Positions 1-7,119 are shown, numbered from the stretch's first letter. The stretch: DNA of 10,108 nt from Bacteroidaceae bacterium (GCA_017467745.1 JAFUKV010000290.1:1-10108), one strand, 5' to 3'. Numbers and translations: made by a program. Notes: generated by a model not told the origin, from the sequence alone.

Positions 1-2276
1 CTGCGCAAACTACACCGCTCGAAAGGGTTAATCCCATAATCGGGACGAATAGTATGGGACACACGTTTCCGGGAGCTTGTGCCCCGCATGGAATTGTGCA
101 ATTGAGTCCTGACACCGATACAATTCCCCACAACGTAAACGGATCCTATCAAAAACGGGTATATGAGTATTGTGCCGGATACCAGCATAAGGACAGTACG
201 ATAGTGGGTTTCAGCCATACCCATTTCAGTGGTACGGGACATTCCGATTTAGGCGATATTTTAATTATGCCCACTGTCGGGAAATTGAAACTGAATCCGG
301 GTACAGCTACTAACCCAGATGCCGGTTACCGTTCTCGGTTTTCGCACGATACAGAAATCGCTACTCCGGGTTATTATGAGGTTATGTTAGACGATTATGG
401 AGTAAAAGCCCGTTTAACATCTACCGAACGAGTAGGTATACATCAATATACCTATCCGAAAGGAGTCGATGGACATATTATACTCGACTTGATACATGGC
501 ATTTATAATTACGATGGCAAAGTGTTATGGGCTGCATTACGGGTTGAAAACGATACGTTGATAACCGGCTATCGCATAACGAACGGATGGGCGCGTACCA
601 ATCATACCTATTTTGCTGTTTCGCTTTCAAAGCCTATTAAAAATTACGGATGTGTAGAACGTGCCAAAACTCTGTATTGCGGAGGTTGGGGAAAGTTCAA
701 TATGCGTCGCAATTTCCCGGATATGGCAGGCCGAAAACTGGTAGCTTATTTCGATTTTGATTTTTCACAAGATCCGACGTTGGAAATGAAAGTTGCGTTA
801 TCGGCAGTCAGTACCGATGGAGCTATAAAAAACTTGAAGGCAGAGGCAGCCGGAAAATCATTTGATTGTTTGTTGTCGGAGGTTCAGAAAAAATGGTCTG
901 ACGAGTTGAACGTTCTCGAAGCTCGCGGTAACGACGATCAGTTAGCTATGCTCTATACGTCGCTTTACCATACACATATCAACCCGTCGGTTTATATGGA
1001 TGTAGACGGACAATACAGGGGTTTAGACCAGAACATTCATCAAGCGGGAGATTTTACCAATTATACTGTATTTTCTTTATGGGATACCTATCGGGCGTTG
1101 CATCCGTGGTTTAATATCGTGAGCCGTCAGCGTAACAACGATATGGTAAAATCAATGTTGGCGCATTATAGCCAAAGTGCGATGAAAGCATTACCCGTAT
1201 GGTCGCACATGGCCAACGAAAATTGGTGTATGATTGGTTATCACGCTGTTTCCGTACTTTCTGATGCGATGGCAAAAGGGCAGAAATTCGATTATGATTT
1301 GGCTATGGAAGCGATGGTTAACAGCTCTACCATTCCGTATTATGATAATACGGGAGAATATATGAAGTTAGGATACGTACCGTTCGATGTAAATAGAAAC
1401 GGTGCGTCGCTTACGCTCGAATACGCTTATGACGATTGGACAATATACAATGCCGCACTGCGTATGGGACGTCAGGATATTGCAAAACAATATGAAAAGA
1501 GAGCTCTTAATTACCGTAATCTGTTCGATCCGTCGTTAGGATTTGCCCGTCCTCGTTATACGGATGGACGATGGAAAGAAAATTTCAGTTTGTTGAAAAC
1601 CGATAATGAAGGGTTTATTGAAGGTAATTCATGGAACTATTCATTCCATGTACCGCAAGATGTATGCGGATTAATAGATGCGATGGGGGGAGACAAACGT
1701 TTTGTAGAAAAACTTGATTCTTTGTTTACCATGCACTTGCCCGATGAATTTTTTGAACATACGGAAGACGTTACCCGTGAAGGCCTTTTGGGAAATTATG
1801 TTCACGGAAATGAACCCAGTCATCATGTAATTTACCTTTATAATTGGACTTCACAACCTTGGAAAGCGCAATATTGGATACGTGAGGTGATGAACCGGAT
1901 GTATAAAAATAATATCGACGGTTTATGCGGTAATGACGATTGCGGGCAAATGTCTGCGTGGTATCTATTCTCTGCTATGGGCTTCTATCCCGTATGTCCG
2001 GGAACTGATCAATATGTATTAGGCGCTCCATATTTGCCTTACGTTAAATTGAATCTTGAAAATGGAAACTCGATAACGGTAAAAGCCGATAAGGTAAGTG
2101 ATAAAAACAGATACGTTAAGTCGGTGAAAATTAATGGAAAACCTTATGATAAAGCGTATATTACCCACGAAATGCTAATGAACGGGTGCGAAATAGAGTT
2201 TGAAATGAGTTCGAAACCTAATAAAAAACGTATCTTTATAGGCGATAACATGCCCTATTCTTTAACAAAAAAATAA
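1..2276 (+). CDS. GH92 family alpha-mannosidase, 5' end outside window
   Basis: Exo-acting, calcium-dependent alpha-mannosidase of glycoside hydrolase family 92, expected in the periplasm or on the cell surface, trimming mannose from N-glycans or yeast-type mannan. The reading frame is open from base 3. The residues before the first ATG (base 54) spell AQTTPLERVNPIIGTNS, and VNPxIGT...GHTFPGA...P.G..QLSPDT is the conserved GH92 N-terminus, so the true start and signal peptide lie upstream and ATG 54 is internal. The N-terminal beta-sandwich domain is followed by the (alpha/alpha)6 barrel. Visible signatures are EGNSWNY (Glu codon at 1620, the position of the family's general acid), HGNEPSHH (near 1803-1826) and GNDDCGQMSAWY (Asp codons 1935 and 1938, the region of the general base). 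About 757 codons are present, so only some 20-30 residues are missing. It ends 22 bases before the metalloprotease gene and is probably cotranscribed with it. The mannose linkage cleaved cannot be read from the sequence. Confidence 0.95.
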   Translation, partial: AQTTPLERVNPIIGTNSMGHTFPGACAPHGIVQLSPDTDTIPHNVNGSYQKRVYEYCAGYQHKDSTIVGFSHTHFSGTGHSDLGDILIMPTVGKLKLNPGTATNPDAGYRSRFSHDTEIATPGYYEVMLDDYGVKARLTSTERVGIHQYTYPKGVDGHIILDLIHGIYNYDGKVLWAALRVENDTLITGYRITNGWARTNHTYFAVSLSKPIKNYGCVERAKTLYCGGWGKFNMRRNFPDMAGRKLVAYFDFDFSQDPTLEMKVALSAVSTDGAIKNLKAEAAGKSFDCLLSEVQKKWSDELNVLEARGNDDQLAMLYTSLYHTHINPSVYMDVDGQYRGLDQNIHQAGDFTNYTVFSLWDTYRALHPWFNIVSRQRNNDMVKSMLAHYSQSAMKALPVWSHMANENWCMIGYHAVSVLSDAMAKGQKFDYDLAMEAMVNSSTIPYYDNTGEYMKLGYVPFDVNRNGASLTLEYAYDDWTIYNAALRMGRQDIAKQYEKRALNYRNLFDPSLGFARPRYTDGRWKENFSLLKTDNEGFIEGNSWNYSFHVPQDVCGLIDAMGGDKRFVEKLDSLFTMHLPDEFFEHTEDVTREGLLGNYVHGNEPSHHVIYLYNWTSQPWKAQYWIREVMNRMYKNNIDGLCGNDDCGQMSAWYLFSAMGFYPVCPGTDQYVLGAPYLPYVKLNLENGNSITVKADKVSDKNRYVKSVKINGKPYDKAYITHEMLMNGCEIEFEMSSKPNKKRIFIGDNMPYSLTKK

Positions 2277-2298
2277 ACACACTTAAATTATAAACAAG

Positions 2299-3087
2299 AT
2301 GAAAAGAACACTTATTTTATTAACGGTTGCCGTATTTTCTATTTCGGCGTTTTCTCAAAGAGGAAATCGTAAGGAATTGGCAAAATGGAAAGATTACAAT
2401 GTAGGTAAGATAGAATTTAAAGATAAATCTCCTGATACGAAAGGAGCGAAAATTTATCATGCTATTATTCCCGATCCCGATGCTTATATTACAGAGCAAG
2501 CTCGCAGGGTGCTGAATACGCTCTATTTTTCTACGGAAGATAGTATTCCCGGTGTAAAGCAATTGAATTATACCATTCGTGATTATGATGGCGTTTCTGC
2601 AAAAGGAGGACAACCTCCGGTTGTGGGTATTGAATATAGTACCAGATGGATTGAACGTAGTTTTGCGAATGGCGATACGGCGAAGTTGCACTTTGAAACC
2701 AAAGGGGTGCTGTTCCATGAATTGACGCATGCGTATCAATTGGAACCGCAAGGAATAGGCAGTTATGGAACGAATAAAACATTTTGGGCGTTTATTGAAG
2801 GTATGGCAGATGCTGTGCGCTATCTGAATGGAGGATTTACGATAAACGATCGTCCCAAAGGCGGGTTCTATACAGATGGTTATCGTACTACTGGCTTTTT
2901 CTTCGCTTGGTTAGCGCAGACCAAAGACCCTGATTTTATTCGTAAAATAAATCGTAGTACATTGGAGGTTATTCCATGGTCGTTCGAAGGGGCGATAAAA
3001 CATATCTTCGGTGAAAGCTATGATATTGTTGATTTGTGGAATGAGTATCAAGTGGCTATGGGCGATCGTCCCCGAGTAGTGAAATAA
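2299..3087 (+). CDS. Secreted zinc metalloprotease of the basic secretory protein (BSP) family
   Basis: Predicted exported metalloprotease of the 'peptidase of plants and bacteria' (basic secretory protein) family, first known from plant defence-related proteins. Residues 1-19 form a Sec signal peptide with a short basic start, a hydrophobic core and a likely cut after SAFS. The zinc motif HELTH is at residues 140-144. It is followed by WAFIEGMADAVR (about 163-174), whose Glu/Asp residues are the likely place for a third metal ligand. The aromatic YRTTGFFFAWL and WNEYQ segments are typical of the family. At 262 residues it is a single-domain enzyme of normal length. The gene starts 22 bases after the GH92 stop and is followed at once by a hairpin terminator, so it is probably the last gene of that operon. 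The family is recognised by motif; the substrate is unknown. Cleavage of glycoproteins freed of mannose is only an inference from context. Confidence 0.88.
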   Translation: MKRTLILLTVAVFSISAFSQRGNRKELAKWKDYNVGKIEFKDKSPDTKGAKIYHAIIPDPDAYITEQARRVLNTLYFSTEDSIPGVKQLNYTIRDYDGVSAKGGQPPVVGIEYSTRWIERSFANGDTAKLHFETKGVLFHELTHAYQLEPQGIGSYGTNKTFWAFIEGMADAVRYLNGGFTINDRPKGGFYTDGYRTTGFFFAWLAQTKDPDFIRKINRSTLEVIPWSFEGAIKHIFGESYDIVDLWNEYQVAMGDRPRVVK

Positions 3088-3111
3088 CCGGTTATAGAGG
3101 ATATTCATAGA

Positions 3112-3144
3112 AAAAGCCTTCCTAAGCAGGAAGGCTTTTCTTTT
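3112..3144 (+). terminator. Rho-independent terminator after the metalloprotease gene
   Basis: An 11-bp perfect stem (AAAAGCCTTCC at 3112-3122 with GGAAGGCTTTT at 3129-3139) closes a 6-base loop and is followed by CTTTT. It lies 24 bases past the metalloprotease stop and just before the rnz promoter, so it separates the two transcription units. Confidence 0.9.
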
Positions 3145-3152
3145 GAGTTTTC

Positions 3153-3183
3153 TTTTGCCTCCTCTTCTAAAATCGTATATTTG
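3153..3183 (+). promoter_or_regulatory. Bacteroidota-type promoter for rnz
   Basis: The -33 element TTTTG (3153-3157) and the -7 element TATATTTG (3176-3183) match the Bacteroidota consensus TTTG / TAnnTTTG, with an 18-base spacer. Transcription would begin near 3190, leaving a leader of about ten bases before the ATG at 3201. This is the best promoter in the window. Confidence 0.75.
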
Positions 3184-3200
3184 TTTCAGATTTTTATTGA

Positions 3201-4124
3201 ATGGCTATGGACGATTTTTCTGTTTCCATATTAGGTTGTGGCGCGGCATTGCCGACGTCTCGGCATTATCCTTCTTCTCAGGTAGTTAATTACCGAAACT
3301 CTCTTTATATGATTGATTGCGGGGAAGGCTGTCAATTGCAATTTCGAAAAATGAAATTGAAATTTAATCGGCTGAATCATATATTTTTGTCTCATTTGCA
3401 TGGAGATCATTGTTTGGGATTACCCGGTTTGGTGTCGACACTTGGGTTATTGGGTCGTACTTCGCCGCTTACTATACATGCGCATCGGGATGCGGAAAAA
3501 TTATTTGTACCGCTTGTAGAATATCATTGTAAACAGTTACCTTTTTCATTGGAGTTTCATGCCATAGAACCGCAAAAACACGGGCTTATTTATGAAGACA
3601 AATCGTTGAATGTATATACTATTCCGTTGAAACATAGAGTACCGACTTGCGGTTTTTTATTTGAAGAGAAAGAAAAAGATCGGCACATGCTTCCCGATGT
3701 GGTAAAGTTTTATCAAATTCCTGTTTACCAAATAAGTAATATAAAAAAAGGAGCAGATTTTGTATGTGCCGACGGTAGGGTAATACCGAATGCCCGTTTG
3801 ACTTGCGCTGCCGATCAGGTTAGACGGTACGCATATTGTTCAGATACTTTGTATCAGAAAAAAATAATTCAGTATATCAGTTCGGCAGATTTGTTGTATC
3901 ATGAGGCGACTTACGGAAAGGAGTGGGAAAGAAGAGCGGATGAAACGTTTCATACTACGGCTGAGCAGGCAGCGATGATTGCTTGCGACGCTAAGGTGAA
4001 AAAACTTATTATAGGTCATTTTTCTGCCCGTTATAAAGATGACGAATCCGCTTTATTACAAGAAGCTCGGAATATTTTTCCTGAGACTGTTTTGTGCAAA
4101 GAAGGGAAAGTTTTTAAGATTTGA
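3201..4124 (+). CDS. rnz: Ribonuclease Z (tRNA 3'-processing endonuclease)
   Basis: Cytoplasmic endonuclease of the metallo-beta-lactamase fold that cuts the 3' trailer from tRNA precursors, chiefly those that do not encode CCA. The zinc-binding motif HLHGDH is at residues 65-70. Further ligands or conserved positions are H145 (LKHRVPTCGF), D215 (CSDT), the HEATY motif at H234, and H273 in GHFSARY. This is the full RNase Z set at close to Bacillus spacing, and 307 residues is the normal length of the short form. The N-terminus SILGCGAALPT...R..SS is typical. ATG 3201 is preferred because it follows the promoter; ATG 3207 is an alternative two codons in. The one tRNA gene in this window (7120-7190) lacks an encoded CCA and so would be a natural substrate. 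It is not in an obvious operon with upstream genes. Confidence 0.96.
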   Translation: MAMDDFSVSILGCGAALPTSRHYPSSQVVNYRNSLYMIDCGEGCQLQFRKMKLKFNRLNHIFLSHLHGDHCLGLPGLVSTLGLLGRTSPLTIHAHRDAEKLFVPLVEYHCKQLPFSLEFHAIEPQKHGLIYEDKSLNVYTIPLKHRVPTCGFLFEEKEKDRHMLPDVVKFYQIPVYQISNIKKGADFVCADGRVIPNARLTCAADQVRRYAYCSDTLYQKKIIQYISSADLLYHEATYGKEWERRADETFHTTAEQAAMIACDAKVKKLIIGHFSARYKDDESALLQEARNIFPETVLCKEGKVFKI

Positions 4125-4192
4125 AATGATATATGGATTGTAAATAACGTAATTTAAGCGTTATGGACTAATTTTATAGCTTATTTATTAAG

Positions 4193-4453
4193 ATGGAAAA
4201 ATTAAAAAAGAGGGGCTGGGAGAGAATAGTTACATGGGTATTGTGTATTTTATGTATGTGTTTTCTTTTGGCCGATCCTTTGGAAAATTCTCAAAAACTA
4301 CCTCAAATATTATTTGTTTCTGCGGTGTGTACTGTGGCCTGTTTTATTGTTGTGTACAGAACTGCATCGTTTGAGAAAAAAGATACTTATACGGAGTGTG
4401 TAAAATGGCTGTTTTTTGCGCTAATGGCTATTTTATACAGTTTGTGGCGATAA
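4193..4453 (+). CDS. Small cysteine-rich membrane protein of unknown function
   Basis: I do not recognise a family. The 86-residue product has a basic, lysine/arginine-rich start (MEKLKKRGWER) and three hydrophobic segments at about residues 11-27, 38-55 and 70-84, so it is probably an inner-membrane protein. It has six cysteines (C18, C21, C23, C46, C50, C69), mostly within or beside the predicted helices. No lipobox, metal motif or enzymatic motif is visible. The gene starts 68 bases after rnz with no strong terminator between them and no good TAnnTTTG box of its own, so readthrough from rnz is the simplest way to express it. A strong hairpin follows. The continuous frame, the plausible membrane topology and base use like its neighbours support it as a real gene, but its conservation is not known to me. 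Confidence 0.65.
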   Translation: MEKLKKRGWERIVTWVLCILCMCFLLADPLENSQKLPQILFVSAVCTVACFIVVYRTASFEKKDTYTECVKWLFFALMAILYSLWR

Positions 4454-4479
4454 CCTACATTCTGAGAGATAGACTATAA

Positions 4480-4534
4480 AAAAAGAAGTAATACCTCACT
4501 GTTTCAATATGACAGAGAAGAGTTACTTCTTTTT
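4480..4534. terminator. Bidirectional terminator between convergent genes
   Basis: The arms AAAAAGAAGTAA (4480-4491) and TTACTTCTTTTT (4523-4534) form a 12-bp stem. The 31-base interior contains a further small helix (CTGT 4499-4502 with ACAG 4512-4515). T-runs occur at the 3' side on both strands. It sits between the + strand membrane-protein gene (stop 4453) and the - strand isomerase-like gene (stop 4555) and can serve both. Confidence 0.85.
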
Positions 4535-4554
4535 ATTATTAAATTATTACGACT

Positions 4555-5406
4555 TTATTTGGGATAAGCGCAAACAGCTTTGAAATATCCGATAGATTCG
4601 GCAATACCCAAGAAAGGATCTTTCATGTCTTTTTCATATTCTAAACTGCATACGCCGTTATATTTTACTTTTCTAAGCATTTTTACAAAAGCTGGAAAAT
4701 CTATCTTTCCTCTACCTAACTCTATGCCTCTTCCGGCCTTAGATGCTTCTGTAACGTCTTTTATGTGAATATCGAATACGCGGGTATGGTATTTTTTCAG
4801 GTCTTCAACCGGGTCGAAATTGTCGCGCAAGTCGTGTCCGATATCCAAACACATTCCGATTCTCGGGTCTAAATCTTTTGTATGTTCCCACACGTCAGTG
4901 GCGTTCGGGTATAGTTTGATGTCTGGACCATGCAAGTGAATAGCGTAGTTGAAGTCGTATTCTTTAACTTTTTTGTCAACGTAAGGTAGCAGTTCAACAT
5001 TAGGTACGCCTACAATCAGTTTAACGCCTACTCTTTTGGCGTATTCGAAAGCTCTGTCTATTTCGGCTTCCGATCTCATGTAGATTGGTCCTACCGCATA
5101 TCCGGTAATGCCTTTTGATGCCAGTTTGTTATGAAACGCTTTAATTTGTTCGTCCGTACTGTTTAGCGGTAAATGAAAGTCTTTTATACACAGGTATCGT
5201 ACATCTAAACGATCCATTATTTCTAATGTCTTGTCTAAATTGAAATTAACGAAAGTGTAGCCTGCCATTCCCAGTTTAAAGGGATTTTCAGGCGATTTTT
5301 TTTTCGGTTTCGGGGTTGCCGCTAATAGTTCCGTACCGAAAATGGGCATGCTTAACAATGTAGTTGCCGCCAATCCTTGTTTAAGGAAACTTCTTCTGTT
5401 TGACAT
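4555..5406 (-). CDS. Tat-exported TIM-barrel sugar isomerase/epimerase-like protein
   Basis: A xylose-isomerase-like TIM-barrel protein (sugar phosphate isomerase/epimerase family). The N-terminus has a twin-arginine signal: NRRSFLKQG at residues 3-11, a hydrophobic stretch to about 25, and a likely cut in the ELLAATP region, so it would be folded in the cytoplasm and exported. Probable metal or catalytic positions are E138, D188 and H191 (GMCLDIGHD), H214 (HIKD) and E256 (CSLEYE), the usual layout for these metal-dependent barrels. At 283 residues including the signal the length is normal. Related Tat-bearing barrels in gut Bacteroidota occur in clusters acting on oxidised (3-keto) sugars and glycosides, but no oxidoreductase or DUF1080-type partner is in this window, so its substrate is open. 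It is transcribed alone, behind a long upstream region with palindromes. Confidence 0.85.
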   Translation of the reverse strand: MSNRRSFLKQGLAATTLLSMPIFGTELLAATPKPKKKSPENPFKLGMAGYTFVNFNLDKTLEIMDRLDVRYLCIKDFHLPLNSTDEQIKAFHNKLASKGITGYAVGPIYMRSEAEIDRAFEYAKRVGVKLIVGVPNVELLPYVDKKVKEYDFNYAIHLHGPDIKLYPNATDVWEHTKDLDPRIGMCLDIGHDLRDNFDPVEDLKKYHTRVFDIHIKDVTEASKAGRGIELGRGKIDFPAFVKMLRKVKYNGVCSLEYEKDMKDPFLGIAESIGYFKAVCAYPK

Positions 5407-5472
5407 TTTTTTGATGTGTTTATCGATTAAGGTTTAACTTAATTGGTAGAGGCTTACATGAAAGCCGACAAA

Positions 5473-5480
5473 CAAAAGTA
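5473..5480 (-). promoter_or_regulatory. Probable -7 promoter element for the isomerase-like gene
   Basis: Read on the minus strand this is TACTTTTG, a perfect match to TAnnTTTG, and it gives a leader of about 60 bases. No clear TTTG -33 box is seen at the right spacing; instead the 14-bp palindrome lies 18 bases further upstream, where the -33 box should be. Confidence 0.5.
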
Positions 5481-5498
5481 AGACTTTTTTTTGTTTTC

Positions 5499-5512
5499 CG
5501 TGCACGTGCACG
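5499..5512. promoter_or_regulatory. Perfect 14-bp palindrome, candidate operator
   Basis: CGTGCACGTGCACG is identical on both strands and has a central CpG. It stands out by base composition inside an AT-rich, T-run-rich region and overlaps the expected -33 position of the isomerase-like gene's promoter. This suggests a dimeric DNA-binding protein; a LacI-type sugar regulator would fit the palindrome with a central CG, but that is inference. Confidence 0.5.
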
Positions 5513-5564
5513 ATGTTTTTTTGATTTTAATTTTTTATAATAGTCAAGTCCTTATTTTTTTTTC

Positions 5565-5610
5565 GTACAGTTGATCAAAAAGAATATTCTTTTCTTTTTG
5601 ATTGCTGTAC
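5565..5610. repeat. 46-base imperfect inverted repeat without terminator features
   Basis: The left arm GTACAG-TTG-ATCAAAAAG and the right arm CTTTTTGAT-TG-CTGTAC pair over 15 bases apart from a short asymmetric bulge. Nested inside is a perfect 16-bp palindrome, AAAAGAATATTCTTTT (5578-5593). Neither strand has a T-run directly after the stem, so it is not a typical terminator. It lies about 90 bases upstream of the proposed promoter of the isomerase-like gene. Confidence 0.6.
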
Positions 5611-5790
5611 TACAACGAGATTTGCAAGAAAGAAAAGTAAGTGCTGGTGTAATTTTCTGTGGCCGAATTAGCAGTTAAACTTATGTGTTCAAATGGTGGG
5701 TAAGTGTTTTATCTGACGAGTTGTGATAGAGAAAAATCTTTTATTTTTTATTACGAAGGTTGGAGGATGTGAGGAGTATGGCTAAAAAGA

Positions 5791-5822
5791 AAACGAAGTA
5801 CTCGGAGGGGAGTACTTCGTTT
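5791..5822 (-). terminator. Terminator of the carboxy(nor)spermidine dehydrogenase gene
   Basis: A 13-bp perfect stem (AAACGAAGTACTC with GAGTACTTCGTTT) closes a 6-base loop 11 bases past the stop codon at 5834. On the minus strand it is followed by TCTTTTT. The + strand also has a T-run, so it could work in both directions. Confidence 0.9.
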
Positions 5823-5833
5823 TTTAGATATAT

Positions 5834-7033
5834 TTATGCGGTTTCTATGTCCTCATTAAAGATTTCATGCCATGGTAATCCTTGTTTATTGAGCTGCTCC
5901 ATAAACGGGTCGGGATCGAATTCTTCTACATTGAATACTCCGGCTTTTTTCCATTTTCCTTGTAAAAACATCATAGCTCCGATCATGGCGGGAACACCTG
6001 TGGTATAGCTTACGCCTTGTGCACCTGTTTCCAAGTACGCATCGTGGTGACGGCAATTATTATATACGTAGTAGGTCATTTCTTTTCCGTTTTTATCGAG
6101 TCCTTTAATGCGACATCCGATAGAGGTTTCACCTACGTAATTTTCTCCCAATTCTCCGGGATTCGGCAATACCGCTTTTAAGAATTGAATAGGAACAATT
6201 TCTACGCCATTATACATAATCGGGTCGATGCGTGCCATTCCGATGTTCTGGATAACCCGTAGATGAGTTAGATATTCTTGCCCGAATGTCATCCAGAAAC
6301 GGGCACGTTTCAATGTCGGAAAGTTTTTTACCAACGACTCTAATTCTTCGTGATAAATAACGTATGATTCTTTGGGACCGATGTTGGGATAATTTAGAGG
6401 TCGGTGTATTTCGTGAGGTTCGGTAGTTACCCATTGTCCGTTTTCGTAATAACGCCCTTTTTGAGTAACCTCCCGTATGTTGATTTCCGGATTGAAATTT
6501 GTAGCGAATGCTTTTCCGTGATCTCCAGCATTGCAGTCGACAATATCGAGATATTGCATTTCGCTGAAATGATGTTTAGCGGCATACGCTGTAAATACGC
6601 TGGTAACGCCCGGATCGAATCCGCAGCCGAGTATGGCGGTCAAGCCGGCTTCTTTAAATCGGTCTTGATATGCCCATTGCCATTTGTATTCGAATTTGGC
6701 TTCATCTAATGGTTCATAGTTGGCAGTATCTAAATAGTTGACTCCGCATTTCAGGCAAGCATCCATAATGGTCAGATCCTGATACGGTAAAGCGACATTT
6801 ATAACGATGTCTGGCTTATGCGTATTGAAAAGATTAACCAGTTCTTCTACGTTGTCCGCATCTACTTGCGCAGTTTTTATGCGGTTGCCGCCGATAGCAT
6901 GAGCGATGGCGTCACATTTGGATTTAGTACGGCTGGCTAAAACTATTTCATTGAAAACATCCGGATTTTGTGCTACTTTATGCGCAACAACCGTGCCTAC
7001 CCCTCCGGCTCCGATAATCAAAACTTTTCCCAT
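5834..7033 (-). CDS. Carboxynorspermidine/carboxyspermidine dehydrogenase (saccharopine dehydrogenase family)
   Basis: Cytoplasmic NADPH-dependent reductase that joins aspartate semialdehyde to a diamine (putrescine in gut Bacteroides, diaminopropane in Vibrio), giving carboxyspermidine or carboxynorspermidine, the step before decarboxylation to the polyamine. Residues 4-13 (VLIIGAGGVG) are a Rossmann dinucleotide-binding loop. ASRTKSKC at the end of the second strand fits NADP use, and the catalytic/dimer domain contains GCGFDPGVTSVF, HRPLNYPNIGP and the late ETGAQGVSYTTGVPA segment characteristic of this subgroup. At 399 residues it is full length. It is flanked on both sides by terminators, so it is a single-gene unit; the decarboxylase partner is not in this window. 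Saccharopine dehydrogenase proper (lysine metabolism) is less likely because the sequence follows the polyamine subgroup. Confidence 0.9.
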   Translation of the reverse strand: MGKVLIIGAGGVGTVVAHKVAQNPDVFNEIVLASRTKSKCDAIAHAIGGNRIKTAQVDADNVEELVNLFNTHKPDIVINVALPYQDLTIMDACLKCGVNYLDTANYEPLDEAKFEYKWQWAYQDRFKEAGLTAILGCGFDPGVTSVFTAYAAKHHFSEMQYLDIVDCNAGDHGKAFATNFNPEINIREVTQKGRYYENGQWVTTEPHEIHRPLNYPNIGPKESYVIYHEELESLVKNFPTLKRARFWMTFGQEYLTHLRVIQNIGMARIDPIMYNGVEIVPIQFLKAVLPNPGELGENYVGETSIGCRIKGLDKNGKEMTYYVYNNCRHHDAYLETGAQGVSYTTGVPAMIGAMMFLQGKWKKAGVFNVEEFDPDPFMEQLNKQGLPWHEIFNEDIETA

Positions 7034-7056
7034 TTTCAGAAAATAACGTGTTAAGG

Positions 7057-7064
7057 CAAATTAA
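7057..7064 (-). promoter_or_regulatory. Weak -7 box for the dehydrogenase gene
   Basis: On the minus strand this reads TTAATTTG, one mismatch from TAnnTTTG, 23 bases upstream of the start codon and just after the tRNA terminator, the only place a private promoter could sit. No clear -33 box is seen. Confidence 0.3.
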
Positions 7065-7077
7065 TACTAAAAAACGA

Positions 7078-7114
7078 AAAACCCGATCATCAATATTTTT
7101 GAGTATCGGGTTTT
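7078..7114 (-). terminator. Terminator after tRNA-Gln
   Basis: A 10-bp stem (AAAACCCGAT 7078-7087 with ATCGGGTTTT 7105-7114) is followed on the minus strand by TTCGTTTTTT. The interior contains a second small helix (TCAA/TTGA). It lies five bases past the tRNA 3' end and before the dehydrogenase gene. Confidence 0.85.
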
Positions 7115-7119
7115 CTGTG

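Larger units (their letters stand above)
5407..5833. other. Long intergenic region upstream of the isomerase-like gene
   Basis: About 427 bases separate the isomerase-like gene from the dehydrogenase gene; both are on the minus strand. I find no convincing gene, tRNA or coding remnant; the small + strand ATG frames stop quickly. The region is AT-rich with T-runs. It holds a -7 type box (5473-5480), a 14-bp palindrome (5499-5512), a 46-base inverted repeat (5565-5610) and the dehydrogenase terminator (5791-5822). The stretch from about 5611 to 5780 shows nothing I can name. Confidence 0.7.

Noticed and set aside
54..56. ATG as the start of the GH92 enzyme
   Set aside because: The frame is open upstream to the window edge, and those residues (VNPIIGTNS) belong to the conserved GH92 N-terminus, so this Met is internal.
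2320..2751. 143-codon minus-strand frame
   Set aside because: It is antisense to the metalloprotease, whose signal peptide and HELTH motif are clear; the antisense product has no recognisable features.
4144..4164. ATAACG/CGTTAT hairpin between rnz and the small membrane protein gene
   Set aside because: Only 6 bp with a 9-base loop and no T-run; too weak to call a terminator.
5670..5705. Possible tRNA T-arm (GTGTTCAAATGG)
   Set aside because: The flanking bases do not pair, and no cloverleaf or anticodon arm can be built around it.
5760..6008. 82-codon + strand frame beginning with an AGGAG-like site and MAKKK
   Set aside because: It runs through the terminator stem and then antisense to the dehydrogenase gene; the product has no protein-like features beyond chance.
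6404..6709. 101-codon + strand frame
   Set aside because: It lies fully antisense within the well-supported dehydrogenase gene and is a shadow of it.
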